A program made the position numbers and the translations under genes. The notes below the pieces were generated by a model. That model was not told where the DNA came from. It saw only the letters and a program-made list of their open reading frames with translations, and ran no database searches. Below, piece after piece: positions 9,437 through 19,000 of a stretch of 52,434 bases of DNA (position 1 is the stretch's first letter; every line of letters starts with the position of its first letter). Source of the DNA: JBDTMT01 sp033764095 (lineage in GTDB: Bacteria; Desulfobacterota; Binatia; HRBIN30; CADEER01); contig JANRJF010000141.1 in the NCBI GenBank assembly GCA_033764095.1, forward strand, positions 1 to 52,434. Direction: 5' to 3'.

Positions 9437-12400
9437 ATGGCCACAGCTTGGGGTGTGCTGAGCCGCGCTGCGCGTCTGCGCAGGGGCGCGCTGCTGTTGG
9501 CGGTGCTGGCGGGCGCGGCGCTGCTCGCCGGCTGCGGCGACGACGACGACAGTCGACCGGCGCGCACGCCGACCGCACCGCCGCCCTCGACCGCCACGCC
9601 GACGCCGGGCAACCAGCCGCCGGTGCTCGCGCCGCTCGCCGACGTCACCGCCGCGTTCGGTGGCGACGCGCTGATCCACGTCACCGCCACCGATCCGGAA
9701 GGCCGGCCGGTGACGTTGTCGGCGGTCGGCGTGCCGGACAACGCCTTCTTCCTGCCCGACTCCGGCATCTTCTGCCTGTTCGCCAACGACGCATCGCAGC
9801 TCGAGCACCCGCTGGAGGTCACCTTCACCGCCAGCGACGGCACCTCCAGTGCCAGCCAGACGGTGCGCATCACCGTCGTCGAGCCCGACGAGGCGCAGGG
9901 CCGCGCGCTGACCGAGAAGGAGCAGCTGGTCTTCCAGCCGGTCGGCGACCTGGTGGCGCACGTCGATCGTCCACTGGAGCTCCAACTACAGGCGAGCGGC
10001 GCCCGTCCGATCGCCTATCGCGCCTTCACCGAGCCGGCGCTGCAGGCCTTCATCTCCGTCGAGGGCGGCAGCGGCCAGGTGCTGATCCACCCCGGCAACC
10101 AGCTGGTCAACCGGACCTTCGAGGTGACCTTCCAGGCCTGCAAGGTGGTCGCCGGCGAATGCGATCCGATCGTGCAACAGCACCAGACGGTGCTGCTGAC
10201 GGTCGAGCCGGAGCAGATCCCGGGCAGCTGCCCGAACTACGTGCCGGACAACTGCGCCGAGCTGCCCAACCCGCCGCCGGCGAAGATCGACCAGTGCTAC
10301 AAGATCAGCGGCGGCGGCACGTACAACTTCGCCAACTACGTCAACATCCTCGAGAACCGCACCAACAAGACCAAGGGCGGGCTGTATATCGTCGACAGCG
10401 GCAAGCCGGTCGAGCTGCGCTTCGGGTCGATGCTGATCGAGAAGGGCGGCACCCTGCAGGCCGGCTCGGCGTGCAACCCGTTCGGCAAGGCCGGCGGCAC
10501 GCTCACGCTCAGCATCTTCGGCGACGACCCGAGCGACGAAGGGCGCATCCCGTCGCCGACGCCGGGCATCCAGTGCCTGACCTCGCCGAACTCGAAGTAC
10601 CCGTGCTTCCCCGGCACCTACGATTTCCAGCCCAACAAGTTCTACTGCACCCGCACCGACACCGACGACCCGTGCGCCTCGACCACCGCGCCGCAGACCG
10701 ATCCGCAGAACTTCCTGCTGGAGGACTACGGCCAGCTGAACTTCGACCCGACCTCCTTTGGCTACAAGGTGCTCGGCGTCGCCTACGGCGGCACGCTGAA
10801 CCTGTTCGGCTGGAAGGGCGCGCTGCCGCTGCAGAGCGCGGCGGGCGCCACGATCGCCGCCGGCGAGGATCAGCACTGCCCGGTGCCGACGGCGACGCCG
10901 GCGAAGCTCGACGCCGCCGAGATGCGCGACTGGGCGAGCTTCAGCGGCAGCAGTTGGGGGCGGCTCGACGGCCTCAACGAGGCGCGCACCGTGCTGACCA
11001 TGGACCGCGCGGTGAAGGACTGGCAGCCGGGCGACGAGATCGTCGTCGGCACCACCGACTGGTACCCGGGCCACAACGAGCAGCGCACCATCCGCAGCAT
11101 CAGCGCCGACGGCACGATGATCACCGTCTGTCGTCCGGTCGCCGGCGGCACCGGGCCGGGCGGCTGCGCCGAGAGCCCGGCGGCGGCCGACGCGCTGGAG
11201 TACCCGCACCACACGTCCATCTTCGACGCCAGGACGGTCGAGGGCGCCGAGTACACGCAGAGCGGCCTGAACCGCACCGCCGTCGACCTGCGCGCGACGG
11301 TCGGCCTGCTGACGCGCAGCATCCAGGTCCGCTCGCTCGGCAAGACGGCGAGCGAGCAGTTCCCGAGCGTCGCGCAGTGCCTGATCAAGCCCGACGGCAG
11401 CGGGCCGGATCCGTCCTGCTACTTCGGTGCGCACGTCATGGCGCGGCAGGGCTTCAAGGCGTTCCAGGTGCAGGGCGTCGAGTTCAAGCAGCTCGGCCAG
11501 GGCGGCCGCATCGGCCACTACCCGGTGCACTTCCACCTGGCGAAGAACACCGCCTACACCGGCGGCCAGGCGTTCCTGAAGGACAGTGCGGTGTGGGACT
11601 CGATGACCCGCTTCGTCACCATCCACGGCACGCACGACATCACGCTGGCGCGCAACGTCGGCTTCGCCTCGATCGGGCACGGCTACTACCTGGAGGACGC
11701 CTCCGAGATCGACAATCGCCTCTGCTACAACCTCGGCGTCTCGGCGCGCGGCGCGCTGAAGGAGTTCTTCACCGCGCAGGCGGAGCAGAAGAACTGGACC
11801 GGCACGCCGCCGGCGCCGACGCTGCTGGCGCGCTACGTGCCGCCGATCCTCGACGGCGTCTGCGGCGGACCGGAATCGAAGGACTGCCTCTGCCAGACGC
11901 CGAAGCCCGGCCAGGAGGCGCCATCGCCGTTCGTCTGCGCCGACAACGATCCGGTGCGCCTGCCGATGCTGCGCCTGGGCTCCGATTCGTTCATGCCGGT
12001 GATGTTCTGGACGATGAACGTCGCCAACGAGTTTGTCGGCAACGCCGCCGTCGGGGTGCACGGGCTGGGCAGCTGCTACTGGCTGCTCAGCTCCGGCGTC
12101 AGCGGGCCGAGCTTCCACCATCACCTGTTCGACGGACTGGCGAGCTACAACAAGGCCGGCAACTACCAGGCGCCACTGCGCCGCTTCCGCGGCAACACCT
12201 GCACGACCGCGGCGACGGCGCTGTCGGCGCAGGCGGAGATCCCGCCCGCCACCTTCCCGCAGTTCGAGGCCAAGACCTACGCCTACAGCGGCGCCGGCTT
12301 CACCGCCGTGAAGAATCCCTACCTGTTCGACGCCAGCAACAACGCCAAGCCGCCGGCGGTGCTCGACCTCAACTACGCGCGGCCGGCAGTGAAGGGGAAC

Positions 12401-15400
12401 TTCCAGCCGATCGAGCCGAACACCGCCGGCCCGGCCGGCTCGTTCTTCACCAACTGCGCGCAGCAGGCGAAGGCGGGGACCGAGAGCGAGGCGTTGGCGC
12501 CCAACACCCAGTCGTGCGTGGTCAGCCTGATCGACCGCTTCGCCACCTCGTACAACTGGGCGGAGGTGAACTTCTCCGCCGTCTGGCTGCGCCCCTGGTT
12601 CTACGTCTTCAGCAACGCGGCGGTGACCGACCAACTGTTCGGCGGGCTCACCTTCGTCACCGGCGGCAGCTGGTTCCAGACCCCGCCGGCGTACTTCTCG
12701 ATCGCCAAGAACGGCCTCTACATCGGCACCAGCCAGACCGACGAGTCCACCAACCGCTACGCACTGCGCTCCGGTCCGATCTTTCCGGTCACCGCCGACA
12801 CGCCGCTCAACGCCTACCCGCCGTGCTCGCGCGGCGATCGCACCACCTGCAACATCGACCTCGACGGCACCGGCTACTGGCAGGGCGCCGGCTTCAATCC
12901 GAAGCGCCTGATCAGCATCTACGACGGCCCGCACTTCGCCGACGGCAACATGTTCCTCAACGTCGGCGCCTGGGAATGCGCCCTGCAACCCTGCCAGGGC
13001 AAGCAGCAGGGCCAGTGCCTGCTGCCGCACGGCGGCGAGTGCGGCATCTACGCCTCGACCACGCAGCCGTCGGTGAGCAAGACCGACGGCAAACCCGACA
13101 CTTCCAAGATGCGGGTGATCGACGCCGCGGTCGGCTGGAAGCAGAACAACGGATTCTACTATCCGCCGGCCTTCGCCTATCGGCATTCGACGTTCTTCAA
13201 GAAGATCCCGGCGGGGCTGCAGAGCCTGAACATGTGCGTCGACAGCGCCGGCGTCGTGTCGCCCGGCAGCTGTCGCCACAACGTCGTCGACCGCACGTTG
13301 AAGTACATCAGCGGCAACATGCAGGGCCTCAGCGGTGCCGCGACGCTCTACGGCGCTGGCGAGGCGGGCAGCCTCAACATCGGCCCGATCGACTTCCAGA
13401 CCTTCCTCGCCGACCTCGACGCCAGCCTCACCGGCGCATCGGGCGTGATCCCGATCAGCTCCAGCGCCTGCAGCGAGGCGAGCTGTGGCGGCGCCTGCAC
13501 CACCAGCGAGGGCTTCAAGGGCACCTGCGGCAAGGCGGCGCAGAACCAGCCGTGCGCCTGCCTGATCACGCTGCCGACCACCTCGCTGAGCCGCAACGCC
13601 TTCTTCAACGCGCCGGGGCAGAACGACGAGTGCCTCTCCTTCGGACTGCAGGCCTCGCCGTACCAGTTCGTCACCTCGGTGATGGCGCAGCTGCAGGGAC
13701 CGGCGGTTCCGGGCAGCACCACCTACGCCTTCACCGGCGATCCCGACTGGCCGGATCGCCCGGGCGTGGCGATCTACCGGCAGTGGAAGCTGGCCGGCGA
13801 GCAGAGCAGCGCCGGCCAGGTGTGCGACAAGGGCGTTGCCAGCACCGAGCGCAGCACCTTCATGGTCGGTCCGAACGTCTGGCACGCGCCGTCGCTGACC
13901 CAGTCGTTCCCACCCGGCTTCCCCGGCCAGGCCGGGCAGCTCTACTACATCGACACCAGCGGCGGCTGGGCGCCGACGCCGGTCGGCACGCCGACCCCGA
14001 CGCCGAGGACGCCGAGCCCGGCGCCGCCGCCGCCGACGCCGTTCCAGAACACCACCTGCTACCCGGGCACGGTCGGGTTCAACCCGGCCCGCTTCGGCAG
14101 GGACAAGACCTACGTCATCTACCACCTGTTCGCGCGCAACGACGCGGCGATCAGCTACCAGTTCTACGTCGGCGACGGCGTGCGCAGCGTCGCCGACGTG
14201 AAGGGCAACTTCGTGCGCATCGACCCGCACATCACCGACGGCGGCAACTTCGCCGACTCCATCACCACCGACATCTGCGCGCCGGGCGACACCACCAAGT
14301 GGTGCGGGGCGCTGCCGACGCCGCAGATCGACGCCAACGGCATTCTCACGGTGACGCTCGACCAGAAGGTCATCGCCGCCGACTTCAACCTCGCCGGCCG
14401 CGCCGACTACGAGCGCTGCATGCCGCGCGACCTCTGCTACTACGATGCCGACAGCCAGCGCTGCGAGTCGTGTCTGACGGCGACCACCGACAAGCGGGCT
14501 GCCCACTGCATCCGGCAGAGCGAGTTCCTGCCCGCCGACATCGCCTCGATGAGCAGCCTCGACGGCACCGGCAAGAACCCGCTCGACGTCGTCTGTCAGG
14601 ACTGGTCGTCGTACGCCAGCGGCACCACCAGCAATACGGTCGGCGATCTGTCGCTGGTCGATTGCCCGAAGACCGGTTGCCTCGGCTTCGCCTTCACCCT
14701 TCCCGAGGGCTTCGTCGGCAACAAGACCTACGACGAGAAGGGCGCCGGCGTGTCGCGCTGCTTCGCGCGCAACGAGTGGATCAACAACGCGCTGGTGTCG
14801 CGCGCCGACGGCGCCGATCCGCTCTGCCCGATGCCGCGCCCGGCGATGCCGGGCGATTTCTGCGACGACGCCCCGGTGGTCGGCACGCCGACCGCCACCG
14901 CGACGCCGACGCCGACGCCGAGCGGCGGCGGTTCGACGCCGACCAACACGCCGCAGGGCGGCGGTTCGACGCCGACCAACACCCGTACCGGCGGGGCGAC
15001 CGCCACCGCGACGCCGACCGGCGGCACCACCGGCACCGCGACGGTGACGCCGACCGGGCTTGCCACGCCGACCAACACGCCGACCCCGACCGGCGGCTTC
15101 ACCCCCAGCGCGACGCCGACCGGCGGCATCGGCGGCCTGGTCTTCAACAACCACGGTGCCAGGGTTCCCAACCTGCAGGTGCCGCTCGGCGGCATGAGCT
15201 ACGCGCCGATGCATCTCGACCTGCTCGACGGCCAGTCGCGCTTCTGCATCGACGCCGGCAAGCGCCCGGTGCTGACCATCGACGCGGGCACCATGCCGAT
15301 CGTCGGCGTCTTCCCGGCCAATGACGCCGATCTCGTCGGCATCGCCAACATCCCGGCCGGTCCGCCGGCGGGAACCTACGATCTGCTCATCCAGACCTTC

Positions 15401-15463
15401 GTGCCGTGCACCGCCAGCGCGCCGACCGTGCTGCGCATGCCGGGCGCGATCACCTACCAGTGA
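9437..15463 (+). CDS. Giant G8-domain/beta-helix lipoprotein (CEMIP/TMEM2-like), copy 1
   Basis: From the ATG at 9437 the product has 2008 residues; upstream frame extension to 9257 runs into a palindrome. A lipobox (LLAGC, Cys33) marks a lipoprotein. Residues about 58-258 hold two Ig/cadherin-like domains (NQPPVLAPLADVTAAFGG). Then come a G8-like region (GYKVLGVAYGGTLNLFGWKG near 442; WQPGDEIVVGTTDW near 528) and a parallel beta-helix region with the block HYPVHFHLAKN near 692, RFVTIHGTHDITLARNVGFA and YLEDASEIDNR, as in animal CEMIP, TMEM2 and PKHD1L1. Two Pro/Thr linkers (about 1513-1537 and 1817-1897) separate a Cys-rich domain and a 110-residue C-terminal domain. Some animal relatives bind or cut hyaluronan; here a polysaccharide-directed or adhesive surface role is inference. 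Confidence 0.82.
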   Translation: MATAWGVLSRAARLRRGALLLAVLAGAALLAGCGDDDDSRPARTPTAPPPSTATPTPGNQPPVLAPLADVTAAFGGDALIHVTATDPEGRPVTLSAVGVPDNAFFLPDSGIFCLFANDASQLEHPLEVTFTASDGTSSASQTVRITVVEPDEAQGRALTEKEQLVFQPVGDLVAHVDRPLELQLQASGARPIAYRAFTEPALQAFISVEGGSGQVLIHPGNQLVNRTFEVTFQACKVVAGECDPIVQQHQTVLLTVEPEQIPGSCPNYVPDNCAELPNPPPAKIDQCYKISGGGTYNFANYVNILENRTNKTKGGLYIVDSGKPVELRFGSMLIEKGGTLQAGSACNPFGKAGGTLTLSIFGDDPSDEGRIPSPTPGIQCLTSPNSKYPCFPGTYDFQPNKFYCTRTDTDDPCASTTAPQTDPQNFLLEDYGQLNFDPTSFGYKVLGVAYGGTLNLFGWKGALPLQSAAGATIAAGEDQHCPVPTATPAKLDAAEMRDWASFSGSSWGRLDGLNEARTVLTMDRAVKDWQPGDEIVVGTTDWYPGHNEQRTIRSISADGTMITVCRPVAGGTGPGGCAESPAAADALEYPHHTSIFDARTVEGAEYTQSGLNRTAVDLRATVGLLTRSIQVRSLGKTASEQFPSVAQCLIKPDGSGPDPSCYFGAHVMARQGFKAFQVQGVEFKQLGQGGRIGHYPVHFHLAKNTAYTGGQAFLKDSAVWDSMTRFVTIHGTHDITLARNVGFASIGHGYYLEDASEIDNRLCYNLGVSARGALKEFFTAQAEQKNWTGTPPAPTLLARYVPPILDGVCGGPESKDCLCQTPKPGQEAPSPFVCADNDPVRLPMLRLGSDSFMPVMFWTMNVANEFVGNAAVGVHGLGSCYWLLSSGVSGPSFHHHLFDGLASYNKAGNYQAPLRRFRGNTCTTAATALSAQAEIPPATFPQFEAKTYAYSGAGFTAVKNPYLFDASNNAKPPAVLDLNYARPAVKGNFQPIEPNTAGPAGSFFTNCAQQAKAGTESEALAPNTQSCVVSLIDRFATSYNWAEVNFSAVWLRPWFYVFSNAAVTDQLFGGLTFVTGGSWFQTPPAYFSIAKNGLYIGTSQTDESTNRYALRSGPIFPVTADTPLNAYPPCSRGDRTTCNIDLDGTGYWQGAGFNPKRLISIYDGPHFADGNMFLNVGAWECALQPCQGKQQGQCLLPHGGECGIYASTTQPSVSKTDGKPDTSKMRVIDAAVGWKQNNGFYYPPAFAYRHSTFFKKIPAGLQSLNMCVDSAGVVSPGSCRHNVVDRTLKYISGNMQGLSGAATLYGAGEAGSLNIGPIDFQTFLADLDASLTGASGVIPISSSACSEASCGGACTTSEGFKGTCGKAAQNQPCACLITLPTTSLSRNAFFNAPGQNDECLSFGLQASPYQFVTSVMAQLQGPAVPGSTTYAFTGDPDWPDRPGVAIYRQWKLAGEQSSAGQVCDKGVASTERSTFMVGPNVWHAPSLTQSFPPGFPGQAGQLYYIDTSGGWAPTPVGTPTPTPRTPSPAPPPPTPFQNTTCYPGTVGFNPARFGRDKTYVIYHLFARNDAAISYQFYVGDGVRSVADVKGNFVRIDPHITDGGNFADSITTDICAPGDTTKWCGALPTPQIDANGILTVTLDQKVIAADFNLAGRADYERCMPRDLCYYDADSQRCESCLTATTDKRAAHCIRQSEFLPADIASMSSLDGTGKNPLDVVCQDWSSYASGTTSNTVGDLSLVDCPKTGCLGFAFTLPEGFVGNKTYDEKGAGVSRCFARNEWINNALVSRADGADPLCPMPRPAMPGDFCDDAPVVGTPTATATPTPTPSGGGSTPTNTPQGGGSTPTNTRTGGATATATPTGGTTGTATVTPTGLATPTNTPTPTGGFTPSATPTGGIGGLVFNNHGARVPNLQVPLGGMSYAPMHLDLLDGQSRFCIDAGKRPVLTIDAGTMPIVGVFPANDADLVGIANIPAGPPAGTYDLLIQTFVPCTASAPTVLRMPGAITYQ

Positions 15464-15472
15464 TCAACGCAG

Positions 15473-15512
15473 CGGATCCGAGTCGGCAGTCCTACTGACT
15501 GACTCGGATCCG
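15473..15512. terminator. Perfect 12-base hairpin after the first giant lipoprotein gene
   Basis: cggatccgagtc (15473-15484) pairs exactly with gactcggatccg (15501-15512), and the 16-base loop can extend pairing (agtc/gact). It starts ten bases after the stop codon. There is no T-run, so a factor-independent terminator is possible but not certain; it could be another palindromic repeat. Confidence 0.5.
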
Positions 15513-15585
15513 TCGCGACAGACTGGCTCCGCGCCGGCGGGCCCGGCGTCACGCGCCGTCGATGGCGGCGACAGTGAGCCTTGAT

Positions 15586-15763
15586 GTGACGGAAAAGAAC
15601 TCACCACAGAGGCACAGAGCCCCAGAGAGCACTGCCGCAGCTCCGCACACGCGCCATCTTTTCAAAAGCCATCGGCAATGGGGTTCGAGAACCACATGCC
15701 TGGTCTCGCCGCTCCCCGTCCTCTCTGTGCACTCTGTGCCTCTGTGGTGAATTCCTTTGTCAC
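15586..15763. repeat. Word-type palindrome (ccacagaggcacagag family)
   Basis: Left arm 15586-15630 (gtgacggaaaagaactcacc, then words of ggcacag) pairs with right arm 15723-15763, ending ggtgaattcctttgtcac. It is the largest item in the 567-base gap between the two giant genes. The stretch 15764-15960 between it and the second leader shows no gene or other structure I can support. Confidence 0.85.
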
Positions 15764-15960
15764 TTCGAGGTTAGTTGCTCAGCCGACAGCGTGCGTGGTA
15801 GCGGCACGACACAGCGCCGGCGAGCGCGCAGCGCGTCTCTGGTCCGCGGCGGGGGCAGCCGACCGGCGGGTTGGCGGGCGGAGGAGAGATCAGGTGATCG
15901 GCAGCCGACGAGTCAGATGCTCGAGCGCGGGCAGCGCGCGCATCGGTGTTCCAGTCGGCC

Positions 15961-16030
15961 AGAGGCGCGATTTTCTGCGTGGCAATAGGCTGCGTCGGCG
16001 GTAGCGTCGGAGCTGGGACGGGAGTAGCAC
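15961..16030 (+). promoter_or_regulatory. Leader shared by the two giant lipoprotein genes, copy 2
   Basis: The block gaggcgcgattttctgcgtg plus gca (ending near 15983, 48 bases from the ATG) and the following ggtagcgtcggag..gggacgggagta segment resemble the leader of copy 1. GGGAG sits about 9 bases before the start codon. Common ancestry by tandem duplication is the simplest reading; shared regulation is inference. Confidence 0.5.
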
Positions 16031-19000
16031 ATGGCCGCAGATCGGGGATCACTGGTTCGATTGGACACGGCGCTGTGCGCCGCGCGGGCGTCGCGGCGGT
16101 CGCTCCTCTGCGTGTTGATCGGCACCGCGCTGCTCGCCGGCTGCGGCGACGACGACAAGAAGTCGCACGGCACGCCGACACCGACGCAGGGCTCGTGCCT
16201 GGCATCGTCAGGCGGGTGCGGGGCGACGCCGACGCCGACCCAGGGCCCGGTCGTCGAGTGCCCGGACTATGTGCCGACCGTCTGCGCCGAGCTGCCCAAA
16301 GCGTCGCCGCCGACCAAGATCGACAAGTGCTACAAGATCACCGACGGCGGCACCTACACCTGGAACGGCTACGTCAACATCGTCGAGAACCGCCAGGCGA
16401 ACACCAAGGGCGCCATCTACGTCGTCGACTCCGGCAAGGTGGTCGATCTGCGCTTTCCGTCGATGCTGATCGAGAAGGGCGGCACGTTGCAGGCCGGCTC
16501 GGCCTGCGACCCGTTCGGCAAGAAGGGCGGCAAGCTGACGCTCAGCATCTACGGCACCGACCCGAGCGACGAGGCGCGCGTGCCGTCGCCGACGCCCGGC
16601 ATCCAGTGCCAGACCTCGCCGCGCTCGCAACAGTACCCGTGCTTCCCCGGCACCTACGACTTCAGGCCCGATACCTTCTACTGCACGCAGGCGGGCACCG
16701 ACGACCCGTGCAACTCGAAGACGCCGCCGCCGACCCCGACCGGCACGCCGATCCAGTTGCCGCCGACCTCGCGCAACTACCTGCTGGAGGAGTACCGCAA
16801 CCTCAACTTCGACCCCACCTCGTGGGGCTACAAGGTGCTCGGCGTCAGCTACGGTGGCGCGCTGAACCTGTTCGGCTGGAAGGGCGCGCTGCCCCTGCGC
16901 ACCGACGCCGGCAAGGAGATCGCGCGCGGCGAGGACGACCACTGCGTCGTGCCGACCGTCTCCAGCCTCGACGAGGCCGAGATGAAGGAGTGGGCCAAGC
17001 TGAGCGGCAGCAGTTGGGGACGGCTCGGCGGCCTGAACGCGTCGCGCACCGAGCTGACTCTCGACCGCTCGGTGGACGGCGACTGGCAGAAGGGCGACCA
17101 GATCGTCGTCGGCACCACCGACTGGCACCCGGGCCATTCCGAGCTGCGCACCATCCGCGACCTCAAGGTGGCGAACGGCGTCAGCGTGCTGACCGTCTGC
17201 GTGCCGACCGTGCCGGCCGGCACCGGCCCCGGCGGCTGCGCCGCCGAGCCGACCGCCGCCGACGGGTTGGAGTACCCGCACTACACCAAGATCTTCGACG
17301 CCAAGCAGCTCGCCGGCGCCTCGTACACCCTGCCGGCCAACCAGCAGCTCAACCGCAGCGCCGTCGACCTGCGCGCCACCGTCGGCCTGCTGTCGCGCAG
17401 CATTCTCATCCGCTCGCTCGGCGCCGACGCCACCAAGGAGTTCCCGAGCCCCGACAAGTGCCTGATCAAGACCGACGGCTCGAAGCAGGACCCGTCCTGC
17501 TACTTCGGCGGCCACGTCATGATCCGCCAGGGCTTCAAGGAGGCGCAGCTGCAGGGCGTCGAGTTCCGCCAGCTCGGCCAGGGCGGCCGCATCGGCCACT
17601 ACCCGATCCACTTCCACCTGGCGAAGAACACCGACTACACCGGCAAGCGCGCCTTCCTGAAGGACAGCTCGGTGTGGGACTCGATGACCCGCTTCGCGGT
17701 CATCCACGGCACGCACGGCATCACCCTGTCGCGCAACGTCGGCTTCGCCTCGGTCGGCAACGGCTTCTACCTGGAGGACGCATCGGAGATCGACAACCGC
17801 CTCTGCCACAACCTCGGCGTCTCGGTGCGCGGCGCGCTGAAGGAGTTCTACGAAGCGCAGGCCAAGAATCCGAAGGGGCCGACGCTGATGGCGCGCTACG
17901 TGCCGCCGATCCTCGACGGCGTCTGCGGCGGCCCGGACTCGAAGGACTGCAACTGCCGCAAGCCGCTTAGCCGCAACGATCCGCCGACCGTCTGCGCCGC
18001 CGACGATCCGGTGCGCGTGCCGGTGCTGCGGCTCGGCTCGGACGCCTTCATGCCGGTGACCTTCTGGGCGATGAACGCGTACAACGAGTTCGTCGGCAAC
18101 GCCGCGGTCGGCGTGCACGGCTTCGGCAGCTGCTACTGGCTGCTGCCCGGCGGGCTGAGCGGGCCGAGCTCGCCGACCTTCCATCATCCGCACAAGTTCG
18201 GCGGCCTGGCGGCGTTCAACACCGTCGCCCGGCAGGCGCCGCTGCGCCGCTTCCGCGGCAACAGTTGCATGTCGGCGGCGCTGGCGCTGTCCACCCAGGC
18301 GCGCCTCGACCCGGCCACCTACGACCCCTACACGCAGGATCCGTACAAGGCGGTCGGCTACACCGCGGTCGAGAACCCCTACCTGTTCGACAAGGACGGC
18401 AGGAAGAAGCCGCCGGCGGTGCTCGATCTCGACTTCGCCCGCCCGGCGGTGGAGGGGAACTTCCAGCCGATCGCGCCCAACAGCGCCGGCAGCGGCGGGT
18501 CGATCTACGACTCGTGCGGATCGACCGCCGCCGTCGGCACGGTGGACACAACGCTGGGGCGCAATCCGAAGTCCTGTGCGATCACCACCATCGACCGCTT
18601 CAGCACCTCCTACAACTGGGCGCAGGTCAACTTCGCCTCGGTGTGGCTGCGGCCCTGGTTCTACCTGTTCAGCAACGCGGCGATCACCGACCAGCTGTTC
18701 GCCGGCCTGACCTTCGTCACCGGCGGCAGTTGGTTCCAGGCGCCGCCGGCCTACTTCTCGATTGCCAAGAACGGCCTCTACATCGGCACCAGCCAGACCG
18801 ACGACACGACCAACACGTATGCCCGGCGCTCGGGGCCGGTGTTCGCGGTGACCAAGGACACGCCGTTGGGCGCCTACCCGCCGTGCTCGCGCGGCGACCA
18901 GAAGACCTGCAACAGCGATCTCGACGGCGCCGGCTACTGGCGCGACGCGCCCTACAATCCGAAGCGGCTGATCAGCATCTACGACGGCCCGCAGTACGCC

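Noticed and set aside
9986..15214. A 1742-residue open frame on the minus strand opposite the first giant lipoprotein gene
   Set aside because: It is rich in Arg, Ala, Val and Asp repeats with no domain, and lies wholly opposite a gene with clear homology. In GC-rich DNA a third-position bias opens such frames. The same holds for 16208-19555 (minus) and 1958-4354 (minus).
15978..15994. A sigma-54-like tggcaataggctgc box before the second giant gene
   Set aside because: The spacing between GG and GC is one base short and the equivalent place in the copy 1 leader does not match.
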